DNA from: an uncultured Desulfuromusa sp.
GTDB taxonomy: Bacteria; Desulfobacterota; Desulfuromonadia; Desulfuromonadales; Geopsychrobacteraceae
Length of the DNA: 64,000 nucleotides
Direction: 5' to 3'
Assembly (NCBI RefSeq): GCF_963675815.1
Contig: NZ_OY776574.1
Span: 2,102,001-2,166,000, forward strand
Shown: one piece after another, positions 43,520 through 53,121 of the stretch
How the letters are laid out: each line of letters begins with the position of its first letter
Numbering within the stretch: the first letter of the stretch is position 1
Position numbers and translations under genes: made by a program
Notes under the pieces: generated by a model
What the model was told of the DNA's origin: nothing
The model's database searches: none
Seen by the model: the letters and a program-made list of their open reading frames with translations, nothing else

Positions 43520-44883
43520 CTACAAAACATCCTGCTTGCGTAAACCGTATTTCTTCAATTTACGGTAAATCGTTGCCATATTCATACTTGCTTTTTTTGC
43601 TGCCTCTTCAATGTTCCCATCAACGGAACTCAATAACTGTCGCAGATAGTCGATTTCAAAGTGGGCAAGGGCCTTATTGTAATCATCGCTATCGGCTAAA
43701 GTTCCATCCGTTTCAATAAACTGCGCCAGAGTTGTAATGCTGATCTGTGTTTCTGTTTCAATGGTGATGCAAGCTTCAATAACATTTTTCAGTTGGCGGA
43801 TATTGCCGGGCCAGGAATATTCAATTGCGGCCTGTTGAGCTTCGGGGGAGAGGCCGGTGATGTTGGTTTTAAACTTTTTATTCTGTTCCACAATAAAATG
43901 TGCGGCTAAAAGAGGGATGTCCGGTCTGCGCTGACGAAGCGGTGGTAAATGCAGGTTGATGACGTTCAGCCGATAGAAAAGATCTTCCCGGAAGGTTCCT
44001 TTTTCTATCTCTTTTTCCAGATCGGAATTTGTTGCTGAAATCAATCTGACATCGACTTTGGTTGCGGTTGTATCGCCAATCCGTCTGAATTCCTGCTCTT
44101 GGAGAACCCGCAGCAATGTTTTTTGGATATTGAGGGGCAGGTTGCCGATTTCATCCAGGAAAAGAGTCCCCCCGTCAGCAGCTTTCAGGAGCCCTTCTTT
44201 GTCGGCATCTGCTCCGGTGAAAGCCCCTTTTTTGTGGCCAAAAAGCTCACTTTCCATGACCGAATCAGGTATGGCCCCACAATTGATGGCGATGAAAGCA
44301 CGCTCTTTGCGTGGGGAATTGTAGTGGATGGCTTGAGCGATCAACTCTTTTCCCGTTCCCGATTCGCCACTGATTAAAACCGATGTGTCGCGAACGGACA
44401 CTTTTTCAACTTTGTCGAGCAAATTGTTGCAGGCCCGTCGAAGCGCCAATAATATTGTCAAAATTGAATTTTCCATTGAGTTCCTGACGCAGTTTTTGAT
44501 TTTCTGTTTTTAACTGGTTGTGGCCTCAACGCATTGCGTACCCTGAAGAGTAATTCGTCGGGCTCAAAAGGTTTTGTCAGCATATCGTATGCCCCTTTGC
44601 GCAGGGCCTGGATGGACATTTCGACGGTGGCAAAAGCAGTGATGACAATCACCGGAATATCGGCTTCAATCTCCTTGATTTTCTGTAAAACCTCCAACCC
44701 GTTGATGCCCGGCATTTTGATATCGCTGATCACCAGATCCCAGATATTCGGTCGAAATAATTCGATAGCTTCCAGGGGATTGTTAAAGGTGCGAACGGCA
44801 TGGCCTTCGTCCATCAACACTGCTGCCATCATCCGGCAGAGACCATCTTCATCATCAATAATCATTATTTTTTTAGCTGACAT
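43520..44883 (-). pseudogene. NtrC-type sigma-54 response regulator, split by two frameshifts
   Basis: Receiver domain (44883-44458: KIMIIDDED, phosphoacceptor in VISDIKMPG, Lys in LTKPFE), linker, AAA+ sigma-54 activator domain (GESGTGKE, GAFTGA) and Fis-type helix-turn-helix (MNMATIYRKLKKYGL). The linker LKTENQKLRQELNGKFNFD is readable only in a third frame. One extra base in the run at 44516-44517 and one in 44421-44423 separate the pieces. The total length is 3n+2, as expected from two added bases. The intact protein would have 453 residues. A start at 44476 could still yield the AAA+ half alone. Confidence 0.8.
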
Positions 44884-44908
44884 AGCAAGCCTTTAAGCTG
44901 ATGTGAAT

Positions 44909-46889
44909 TTAATATTCCTCGCGGGTTAACGGCAAGCGAATGACGACTGTGGTTCCCTTGCCAATCTCCGAATCAATGAAAATTTCACCTTGATGCATTT
45001 CGATAATTTGTTTCGTGATGGCCAGCCCCAATCCTGTCCCTTTGGTTTTGGTGGTGAAGAAAGGTTCAAAGATCTTTTCCTGATTCTCTTCAGAAATGCC
45101 CTCACCGTCATCTGAAAATTCAATCCGCACATATTGATCGTTCTCCAGACTGGTTGAGACCCTGATTTCTCCCCCTTCCGCAGATGCTGAAGCTGCATTG
45201 AGAAGCAGGTTGATCGTCACCTGTCGAAGTTGATCCATGTCGGCTGAGATTTTGGGAATATCATTACTGAAGTTTTCGATGACATTGATTTTGAACAGGT
45301 CCGAGTGATTGCCGGCAAAATCAATAATCTGACTGAGTAAACGGTTTATTTCCGTCGGTTCAAGTATGGGTCTTGGCGTGCGTGAATAGCTCAGGAGATT
45401 TTGCACTATCTTCTTGCAGCGCTTGCTTTCGCGTTTGATTTCGTGAATAAAGGCGTAATTGGGATCATCCTGATCCACCTTCTTTTCCAGATGTCCCGCA
45501 TAGCCAAGGATAACCCCGAGGGGGTTGTTGATTTCATGGGCAACTCCCGAGGACAGAACGCCAAGGGATGCCATTTTCCCGTGCTGGGCAAGGGTGGCTT
45601 CAAGCTCCTGGTTTTTTTTCAGAATTCGCGTCATTCGGTTGAAAGCCAGGGCCAATTCTCCAATCTCGTCATGACTGTTAACGGGCACCTGCTCATCAAA
45701 GCGGCCCTGTTTGACTTTGCGGATCACGGTTATCATTTTATGAATCGGGTCGGTCATCACTTTAGAGGCAAGAAACAGCAAAAACGTTGCGATAATTCCT
45801 ATCAGTATCGGCAGGAGTAATACATACCAGGCAATTCGCCACTTAAGATTGTTGGCTTCCTGATAAAATTCATCTTCATAACTGCCGACAGCCAATGATC
45901 CAGTCCCAGGGTTGGAAGTAACGATAGCGGACGATTTTCATTCGTGCTTTTTTGTCGCCTTTGTTCAACCACGGGTAGCGGATCCAGCCCTCTTTTTTTT
46001 CTGCCATTTCGGCAATAAATCTGTGCCCGGTGGTGTCTTGTTCGGAAATGAGATTCTGACCCTCAGCATCAGGATGAATGGTCATCACTCCATCACTCGA
46101 CATACAATAGACGTATCCGGTTTTGCCGACTTTTTTGCTTTTGATTTGCTGTGACAGGGTTGTCAGAGCTTTTTTTTCAAATTCCGGATCATCATATGTT
46201 TCATCCAGATATCCCCCCGCAGCAACGATCCAGTCCCACTTTGGACAGTATCTGAACGCTACAATTTTATTGCGGGGATGTTTGTCGCCCAGTTTTTCAT
46301 TACGCCAGGGGTAGATAGTATAGAGGACTTCTCCCGGTTCGGAATTCAGTGCCCGCTCAGTGAGCTCACGGATAAAAAAACGTCCATTTTTATCCTGTTC
46401 ATCAATGATATTTTCTCCTTCACGGGTAGGATGAACCGTGAGTTCTCCCTTGCTGGTGAGAGCAAAGAGATAACCGCTACTTCCGATACCGACGTCTTTA
46501 AAGCTGTTTCTTGATGATTGCTGGGATTCTTCTAGGCTGATGTTGCCGAGTTCATATTGGTGCTGTTGCTCATTGATCAGAGTGTAAGCCAGATCAACAA
46601 GGGTTTTCATTTCCTGGCGAACCGTCTTTTTTTTGTCTTCACGATAAACTTCAAATTGACGGTGATGGCCGTCAAGAAGATCAAGAGTGAAGCTGGCCAT
46701 ATGGTCAAGGTCGGCTTTGCTGGCATCAATTATCCCTCTGTAGGCCTGGGTGGTGGCAATATAGCCGATTGTTCCACCAAGAAGAAAAATGGGAATTACC
46801 AGTAATGGCAAAATGATCACCAACATTTTCCACCGGATTTTCAGGTTGTTAAAAAATGTGAAAGGATTGCGGCTCATGCTTCCTCGCAA
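44909..46889 (-). pseudogene. Cache-domain sensor histidine kinase, split by one frameshift
   Basis: The upstream piece (46889-45876) has a membrane helix and two Cache-type sensing units (GSSGYLFALTSKGELTVHP and GKTGYVYCMSSDGVMTIHP), a layout often used for small organic acids. The downstream piece (45895-44909) carries the second helix, HAMP, HisKA with VAHEINNPLGV and the ATPase boxes (DDGEGI, KGTGLGLAI). The join PWDWII-AVGSY is broken by one extra base in the GG at 45892-45893, and total length is 3n+1. Intact it would have about 659 residues. Cognate partner of the response regulator 25 bases downstream. Confidence 0.82.
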
Positions 46890-47137
46890 GGTTATTTATA
46901 GTCGGGATTTTCCCTTTTGAGCTAGTTTTATAACGAAGTTATAAATGATGTGAGAGTTTATATCATGTCTTGGGCGGAGGTAAAAGAGTTCATCTGTCTC
47001 AAAAGTGCTGCACAAGAGCGACTGGGGACTGGTATCGGCATATCTAGTGTTTAAGGAGCGACAGATTTCTTGTTAAGCTGTTGTTGATGCTGTAGTGCTT
47101 CACTTTCCTATGATCTTCTGCGAGTCATCCTGATTCA
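46890..47137. other. Divergent intergenic region
   Basis: 248 bases between the kinase (minus) and the LuxR-type regulator (plus); it should hold both promoters. No clear sigma-54 or operator site seen. Confidence 0.35.
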
Positions 47138-48967
47138 ATGTTGATGCGTTTTCTGCCTGGAAATAACAGCTTGGGGCGGATTTTCGATGAAATCTCTACT
47201 GTACTTTTTTCAACCTCAGCGAGTATATTTATCGGGTATGAATAACCACCCGACAAGACCTCTTTGATTGGATTGAGCCTGTGGTTGCAAGTATTTTTGA
47301 CTATCTCCGCGACAGTATCAATGATTATCTCAAGCTGTTTCATCAGCAGCTTCTTGCGGATAGTTTTTCCGTGCAGAATCTTTTTCAGAAGCAGGATATC
47401 ATCCTCCTGTTTCATGCCCCACGCCACTATTCTGGAACGGCTTCTGGACAATGAAGGTTGTCCTTCCCTAGAGACGTTTCGCCATCAGTTTAAAACAGAA
47501 GTTGAGAGTTTTAACGGTGTATTAATGCGTTGTCAGTCCAACGGTCTGGGATTTGCTATTGGAATTCATTTTTTTGCAGCAGCGAATCGTGCTTTTATCC
47601 AGTTGCTGACGCTACTGGTTTTTGATGACACAACTAAGATCAAACTCCTGTCACTGTTCACCTCTCAGGTGGGTATGATTGACACGGTTCTGGTGGAGAG
47701 TTTCGAAAGGATGCATAAAGATGTCTCTCTAACATCCCTGGAGAGACAAAATCTGAAGTTGATCGGGGAAAAAAGCACTTATAAAAAACATTTTCGAAGG
47801 CACCTCCAATCTCGTTTTAATCACAGATAACGATGGAAAGATTGTTGAGGCTAACCCCGAGGCAAACATATTTTTTTCGCAGCAGGAACTGGTTGGGTGT
47901 TTTTGTGGTGCCCCCCTCGGCTTAGCGGGGACAAGTCCTGGCCCAACTGCTTCGTGATTATCCTCCCAATCAGTCACATGAAATTTCTCTGCAAGTCAAT
48001 AATGCTAAGCAATACTTCAATCTCCAGATTAAGCCTCTGGAGAGTACGCTTGCTGTCAGCAATGCTGTGCTGTTGATTTTAAGTGATATTACTTGCATGG
48101 TCGATCAACCGTCAGCTTCTTGAGCAGCGTATCCTTGATCGAACTAAGGCTCTGGCCAAATCAGAAAAATTACTGGGCGCGATTTTTCATGCGGTAGGTA
48201 AAGGGATCGTTCTGATTGATACCGAAGGTGAAATCGTCAAAGCAAATCAACAGGGGAGTGAAATCTACGGTATTCCTCTTGAGGTGTTGATTGGTACGCC
48301 AATATGTGACTTGACCGATTCAGCAGGCTGTATCGCCTTGGAAAACGCAAAACAACAGTTGTTTGAAGGACAACAGATCAGCGCCGAGATTAACAGTATC
48401 TATGTCGATGGGAAAACGTTTCCAAGTTACTTTACGATGACGCGAATGGATCTTGAAGGAGAAACCTTCTGGCCTATTATTGTCCGGGACATTACAGAGG
48501 AGAAAGTTCTCAACAACAAGCTTTGGGAAGAGAAGCGGCATGCCGAAGAGATGAATGTGACGTTGCGGAATGTTTTGAAGTCCATTGAAGAGGACCGTAA
48601 AGAGGCAGAAAAACATCTATCTGCACGCATTCGCACTTCGATCCTTCCTGGAATCAAGAAGATACAGAATGAAACGCAAGCTGATATTCGTGAGAGTTAC
48701 TTGACTTTGTTAAAAGATCAGTTGCTTTCATTGACGAGCGGCTTTGATGCAGAAATAGATGGTGATCTATTGAAGCTGACGAAATCGGAATTAAAAATCT
48801 GTCAGTTCATCAAAGCGGGATTGTCTGGCAAAGAAATCTGCGAATCAATGAATTTGTCATTTGAAACAATCCAGACACACCGTAAAAATATTCGTAAAAA
48901 ACTTTGCTTGAGGGGTAAATCCCAGAGTTTACACCAGTTTCTTGCCAGCAGAAATTGCGATTTCTGA
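47138..48967 (+). pseudogene. PAS-LuxR family regulator, broken by several frameshifts
   Basis: Piecing frames together gives one protein of about 610 residues: an N-terminal helical sensor region (FDWIEPVVASIFDYLRD, then ESFNGVLMRCQSNGLGFAIG), a PAS domain (NLVLITDNDGKIVEANPEA), a second PAS (AVGKGIVLIDTEGEIVKANQ) and a LuxR helix-turn-helix (LTKSELKICQFIKAGLSGKE). Breaks lie between about 47237 and 47262, at 47417-47420, 47783-47788, 47927-47930 and near 48093. The 3' part from 48083 (PAS plus HTH) is still open and could make a 294-residue fragment. Confidence 0.7.
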
Positions 48968-48995
48968 TGGTTAACAGCGTATGTGAGTGAGAATT

Positions 48996-50402
48996 ATGCT
49001 AAGTGATCAGCAACAATGGCACGAAGAATATGATGTTGTCGTCATCGGTTCCGGCTTTGCCGGACTGGCCGCTGCTATTGAAGCGAAACAGGCTGGGAGC
49101 AGTGTCATTGTGCTCGAGAAGATGCCCATTCCCGGTGGCAATTCAGCTATAAGTGGGGGGTTACTTGCCGTTGCGGGTTCACCACTACAGGAATCTGAAA
49201 GTATCAACGATACCCCCGAGTTAATGTTCGCCGATATGATGAAGGCGGGAATGGGAATCAATCATCCTGCTTTGGCGCGAATTGTCTGTGAAGGTTCCCT
49301 TGAAACCTTACGTTGGACTCTGAGTCTTGGAGTTGAATATAAGAAAAATATCAATCACCTTGGAGGACACTCTGTGCCACGCACATACAATACGGCCTGT
49401 GGTACCGGTTCAGGGATTGTGCAACCTCTTTTGACCAAATGCCGAGAATTAGGCATTCCGATTCAGCTGAAAACAAAATTCCGACATTTTATTCAGGGTG
49501 AGGATCGTCGAATCGAGGGTGTCAATGTCCTCCTGGACAGTTTGGTTGGTCATGATAATGCCGGCACTCCCGCCGCTATCCGTGCCTGCAAGTCGGTTGT
49601 TCTAGCCTGTGGCGGTTTCGGGAATGACGTTAAGTTTCGTTTGCTTCAGGATCCGCGCCTGACAGATGTCGTTGACACAACCAACCAGCGCGGTGCAACT
49701 GCTGAAGGATTAGTTGCTGCTCTTCAAATTAATGCTATTCCCATTCACCTGTCATGGATTCAGCTGGGCCCATGGGCTTCTTTTGATGAAAAAGGCTGGG
49801 GAGTTGGTTCCATTTTTACCATGCTGGCAGGGTTTCCCTACGGAATTATGGTCGATGCAAAAACCGGAAGACGTTTTGTCAATGAAATGTCAGATCGTCG
49901 TCTGCGCACCGATGCAATGCTTTTCAATGATCGTATCCCTGTGGCGATTGTTGATAGTCAGGGGGTTCAATACGCGACGACACTTGAAAAATGTCTTAAA
50001 CGGGGCGTTGTTCAGAAGTTCAATACGTTGGAAGAACTGGCAACCTTTAACTCGATCCCACGGGTTGAGCTGAAAGAAACGCTTGAACGCTACCGCCTGT
50101 CTTTGGTTCACGGACGCGATATTGAGTTTGGAAAGCCCCTTTCTCAGGATTTAAAACCAATTGAAACCCCGCCTTTCTATTCAATTCGTTTGCTACCAAA
50201 GGTGCATCACTGTATGGGGGGGGTGCAAATCAATGAGCAGGCTCAGGTGATATCCTTTCCTGATTATGAACCTATTCCTGGTCTCTATGCGGCTGGAGAG
50301 GTGACGGGCGGAGTTCATGGTGCCAGCCGCCTGGGAAGTAATGCTATTGTTGATTGTCTTGTGTTTGGGCGTATAGCAGGGAAATCTGCAGCGCAAAGCT
50401 GA
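48996..50402 (+). CDS. Fumarate-reductase-like flavoprotein, no export signal
   Basis: 468 residues of the FAD-binding fumarate reductase/flavocytochrome c family. FAD motif VVVIGSGFAGLAAAIEA at the N-terminus, GGNSAISGGLL, and the family catalytic residues: Arg in RFVNEMSDRR, His in VHHCMGGV and Arg in VHGASRLGSN. The position of the fumarate-binding His is occupied by WIQLGPWAS, so fumarate is unlikely to be the substrate. There is no signal peptide, no FMN-binding domain and no heme motif, so it should be cytoplasmic unless it rides with a partner. ATG at 48996; a GTG at 48987 is in frame. Confidence 0.88.
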   Translation: MLSDQQQWHEEYDVVVIGSGFAGLAAAIEAKQAGSSVIVLEKMPIPGGNSAISGGLLAVAGSPLQESESINDTPELMFADMMKAGMGINHPALARIVCEGSLETLRWTLSLGVEYKKNINHLGGHSVPRTYNTACGTGSGIVQPLLTKCRELGIPIQLKTKFRHFIQGEDRRIEGVNVLLDSLVGHDNAGTPAAIRACKSVVLACGGFGNDVKFRLLQDPRLTDVVDTTNQRGATAEGLVAALQINAIPIHLSWIQLGPWASFDEKGWGVGSIFTMLAGFPYGIMVDAKTGRRFVNEMSDRRLRTDAMLFNDRIPVAIVDSQGVQYATTLEKCLKRGVVQKFNTLEELATFNSIPRVELKETLERYRLSLVHGRDIEFGKPLSQDLKPIETPPFYSIRLLPKVHHCMGGVQINEQAQVISFPDYEPIPGLYAAGEVTGGVHGASRLGSNAIVDCLVFGRIAGKSAAQS

Positions 50403-50715
50403 ATCGTTTTTACCGAACTTCTACTGTAGCTCTGAGCGGGTATTTCTGTCAGCGTACAGATTTATACCGACAACACGAGTACTGAACAGCCTTCTTTTTT
50501 TTGCCGATCTATTGTTATTTTTTCATGATTCTAATTGTTTGAGCCATCGCCGCAGATGTTTTCTGTTCGTTTCGGGTAAGAGAAAATACCCGATAATACC
50601 CCGATAGTTGCCCTACAGAGATTTCATCCAAACCGATATCTTTCTCTACAAAGAGAACAGCCGAAATATGTTTTCGAAAGCTCACTCGGGAGCAATTCCA
50701 CCATAGGAGGTAAGG
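50403..50715 (+). promoter_or_regulatory. Leader of the Tat flavoprotein gene
   Basis: 313 bases without a gene. It contains a hairpin CGGGTA/TACCCG (50573-50592) and ends with TAGGAGGTAAGG before the start. A separate promoter for the second flavoprotein probably lies here. Confidence 0.4.
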
Positions 50716-52252
50716 ATGAAGAAAGCGAAGGAGCATCAGGAAGGAAGAAGGAAGTTTTTGGTCGGTATGGGCGTTGCCAGCGTCGCTGCGACTGCCACAC
50801 TTGCCAGTCCAATGTTGTCTTCTGCAGGACAATGCAGTGGCGTTAAGTGGGATCAGGAGCATGAAGTGGTTATTATCGGCTCTGGTTTTGCAGGTCTTGC
50901 TGCTGCAATTCAGGCGAAAAAACTGGGCGCAAAAGATGTTGTCATTTATGACAAGATGGCTTTCTTTGGTGGTAACTCAGCGGTCAATGGTGGTTTGTTT
51001 GGTGTTCCAGAATCGCCTCTGCAGAAAAAAGAAGGCGTCAAAGATTCTCCTGAAATTATGGTTAATGACCAGCTAAAATCAGGTCGTGGTGTGGCAGATA
51101 GTGAATTGCTGACACATATCGCCAAAAGAGCTAAAGAAGCTTTGCAAATGACTCTCGATGCTGGTGTTGAATTTTTTCCGTATCTGCAACAGTTGGGTGG
51201 CCATTCAGTCCCTAGAACCTATCAGACAACCGTTGCTTGTGGCGCCGGCATCACCCAACCTCTGATCAAAGAATGTCACAGACTTGGTGTGCGCCTTGTT
51301 AACAGAGCAAAATTTGAAAGTTTGATCTTTGATGATAAAGGCAGAGTTGAAGGTGCCGTTATCCGTGAGGGTTATTACTTTGGACGTGATAAAGAAGGAT
51401 CTCCGATCAATGTTCGCTCTAAATATGGTGTTTTGATCGCTACGGGCGGTTTCGCCCGCAATGTTGGTCTGCGTTCAGCACAAGATCCTACCTTAACCGC
51501 AGAAGTGGGCTCAACGAATGTCGCGCATGCCACAGGTGAAGGTCTCTTGGAGCTGTTTGATGTCGGTGCTGTGCCAGTTCATATGGCATATATTCAAACT
51601 GGACCATGGGCGTCTCCAGATGAGGATGGTTTTGGTTACGTTTCTAACTACTCTATTTACAATTTTGCCCATTCTATCTCGGTATTCCCTAAAACCGGAA
51701 AACGCTTTATGAATGAGATTGCAGACCGGAAGACCCGTGCAGATGCTGAACTCATGTGTCGTGACGATAATGGCAAGCCAATGCCGCCTGTGACTATCAC
51801 GAGTTATGAACACGCCAAAGAACATCCGACCATGAAAAAGGTTCTCAAGTATGGTGTTGGTTGGAAGTTCGATACTGTTGAAGAGTTAGCCAAGCACTTC
51901 GATATTCCAGTCAAGGCTCTTAAGAAACAGATTGAAGAATACAACGGCTATGTCAAATCGGGTGTTGATGAGCAATTTGGTAAGCCGATGAAGAAGGCTA
52001 AAGGTAAATATCTGAAAGCACCATTTGTGACGGTACGTAATTGGCCGAAAGTCCATTATTGTCAAGGTGGCGCTAAAATTGATGTTCAGGCCCGTGTTAT
52101 CGATTCAGCAACCTGGAAACCCATTCCTGGCCCTCTATGCTGCCGGAGAAGTTGCAGGTGGTATTCACGGTGTCAGCCGACTGGGAAGTTGTTCGATTCC
52201 TGACTGCATGGTCATGGGAATGACTGCGGTTGAAACTATGATGAAGGCCTAA
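50716..52252 (+). pseudogene. Tat-exported fumarate-reductase-like flavoprotein with 3' frameshift
   Basis: Twin-arginine signal GRRKFLVGMG, then VVIIGSGFAGLAAAIQAKK, Arg in RFMNEIADRK and His in VHYCQGGA. The frame breaks at the CCC of 52131-52133. The family ending PGLYAAGEVAGGIHGVSRLG with the second catalytic Arg continues only in the +1 frame to 52252 (total length 3n+1). As written, the product ends at 52203 with an unrelated tail and would lack part of the FAD site and the active-site Arg. Corrected length 511 residues. Closely related to the flavoprotein at 48996; followed by a tetraheme cytochrome and tatA. Confidence 0.85.
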
Positions 52253-52255
52253 ATA

Positions 52256-52284
52256 GTTACCATCCGGAAACTCCAGATGGTAAC
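52256..52284 (+). terminator. Hairpin after the Tat flavoprotein gene
   Basis: Perfect GTTACCATC (52256-52264) and GATGGTAAC (52276-52284), directly after the restored stop codon; only a short T run follows later. Confidence 0.5.
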
Positions 52285-52291
52285 GCGTAGG

Positions 52292-52430
52292 TTTTCAGAT
52301 TGGAAACGAGCAATTTTTCGTTGTGGCAAGGAAATCAAGGGATTGTGCGGAGGCGTAGTACTTTACGCCGCACAAGCAAGCCCGTAGATTGACGCCGCCA
52401 CGACGGAAAAGGGCCGTTTCCGGATGAAAA
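52292..52430. repeat. Long imperfect palindrome (about 139 bases)
   Basis: Outer arms TTTTCAGATTGGAAACG and CGTTTCCGGATGAAAA pair, as do TTTTTCGTTGTGGC and GCCACGACGGAAAA, with an inner GTGCGG...CCGCAC hairpin. The whole block can fold into one long rod. It sits between the flavoprotein and its cytochrome and looks like an interspersed hairpin repeat or a MITE-like element. Confidence 0.65.
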
Positions 52431-52456
52431 CTAAATAGAGTCGATAAGGAGAAAAT

Positions 52457-52846
52457 ATGATGTCATATACTAAAGGGTTAATGTTCGCTGTGCTGCTCGT
52501 CTTTATTGCCTGTACGGTTCAGGCTTCGGAGACACTTAAGCAGTATGATGGGATTCAAGGCAGAAGCTATCATGCCGATCTTTATGACGGTAGGTCCTGT
52601 GATTCCTGCCACGACAGCAAAAAACCAATGAACTTTCCGGCAGATGATGCCTGCCTTTCTTGTCATGATCTTGATGAGTTGGTCAAAGAAACTGCTCGCC
52701 CTGAGGGTGAAGAAAAGCAGAACCCACACAACAACTTGCACTATGGGAAAGATGTTCCCTGTATGGAATGTCACGGTGAGCACGAATCACGTAAGCCCCT
52801 GTGCCAGGGATGCCATTCGTTTCATTATGATAAATTCAAGGAATAG
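52457..52846 (+). CDS. Tetraheme periplasmic cytochrome c
   Basis: 129 residues with a signal peptide (cleavage after TVQA) and four CxxCH motifs: CDSCH, CLSCH, CMECH and CQGCH, in the style of the tetraheme cytochrome c domain that feeds flavocytochrome c fumarate reductases. Here the heme and flavin parts are separate genes. GGAG lies upstream. It should pass electrons from the quinol pool to the Tat-exported flavoprotein. Confidence 0.9.
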   Translation: MMSYTKGLMFAVLLVFIACTVQASETLKQYDGIQGRSYHADLYDGRSCDSCHDSKKPMNFPADDACLSCHDLDELVKETARPEGEEKQNPHNNLHYGKDVPCMECHGEHESRKPLCQGCHSFHYDKFKE

Positions 52847-52861
52847 TTAGCCCACACAGAG

Positions 52862-52901
52862 ACCGCAATCGTATAGAAACTTGTATGATTGCGGTTTTTT
52901 G
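52862..52901 (+). terminator. Rho-independent terminator after the cytochrome gene
   Basis: Stem ACCGCAATC (52862-52870) and GATTGCGGT (52887-52895) with six T. Confidence 0.85.
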
Positions 52902-52928
52902 TTTTTCAGCTGTAAGTGAAGGAGAGAA

Positions 52929-53087
52929 ATGATGTTCGGACTTGGAACGCAGGAGCTGTTGATTGTTATGGTGCTGGTCATGATTGTTTTCGGTGCGGGG
53001 AAGCTGCCACAAGTCGGCTCCTCCCTTGGTAAGGGAATCCGTAATTTCAAGCAGGGTGTCAATGAAACCGACGAAGAGGCTCTCTAG
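52929..53087 (+). CDS. tatA: Twin-arginine translocase subunit TatA/TatE
   Basis: 52 residues: MMFGLGTQELLIVMVLVM gives the short membrane helix, FGAGKLPQVGSSLG the hinge and amphipathic helix, and a short acidic tail completes it. The length is close to TatE or minimal TatA. AAGGAGAG precedes the ATG. It follows a Tat-exported flavoprotein and its cytochrome after a terminator, with no tatB or tatC nearby. Confidence 0.9.
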   Translation: MMFGLGTQELLIVMVLVMIVFGAGKLPQVGSSLGKGIRNFKQGVNETDEEAL

Positions 53088-53121
53088 CCTGAGGTGACGC
53101 TGGTTGATATCGAGTGCTGCG

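Noticed and set aside
43520..44883. The response-regulator breaks as programmed ribosomal frameshifts
   Set aside because: No slippery heptamer or downstream structure was found, and two separate shifts in the same direction within 100 bases are better explained by base insertions.
47125..47451. Minus-strand ORF opposite the LuxR-type gene start
   Set aside because: The plus strand carries the coherent, though frame-broken, regulator; the minus frame is its shadow.
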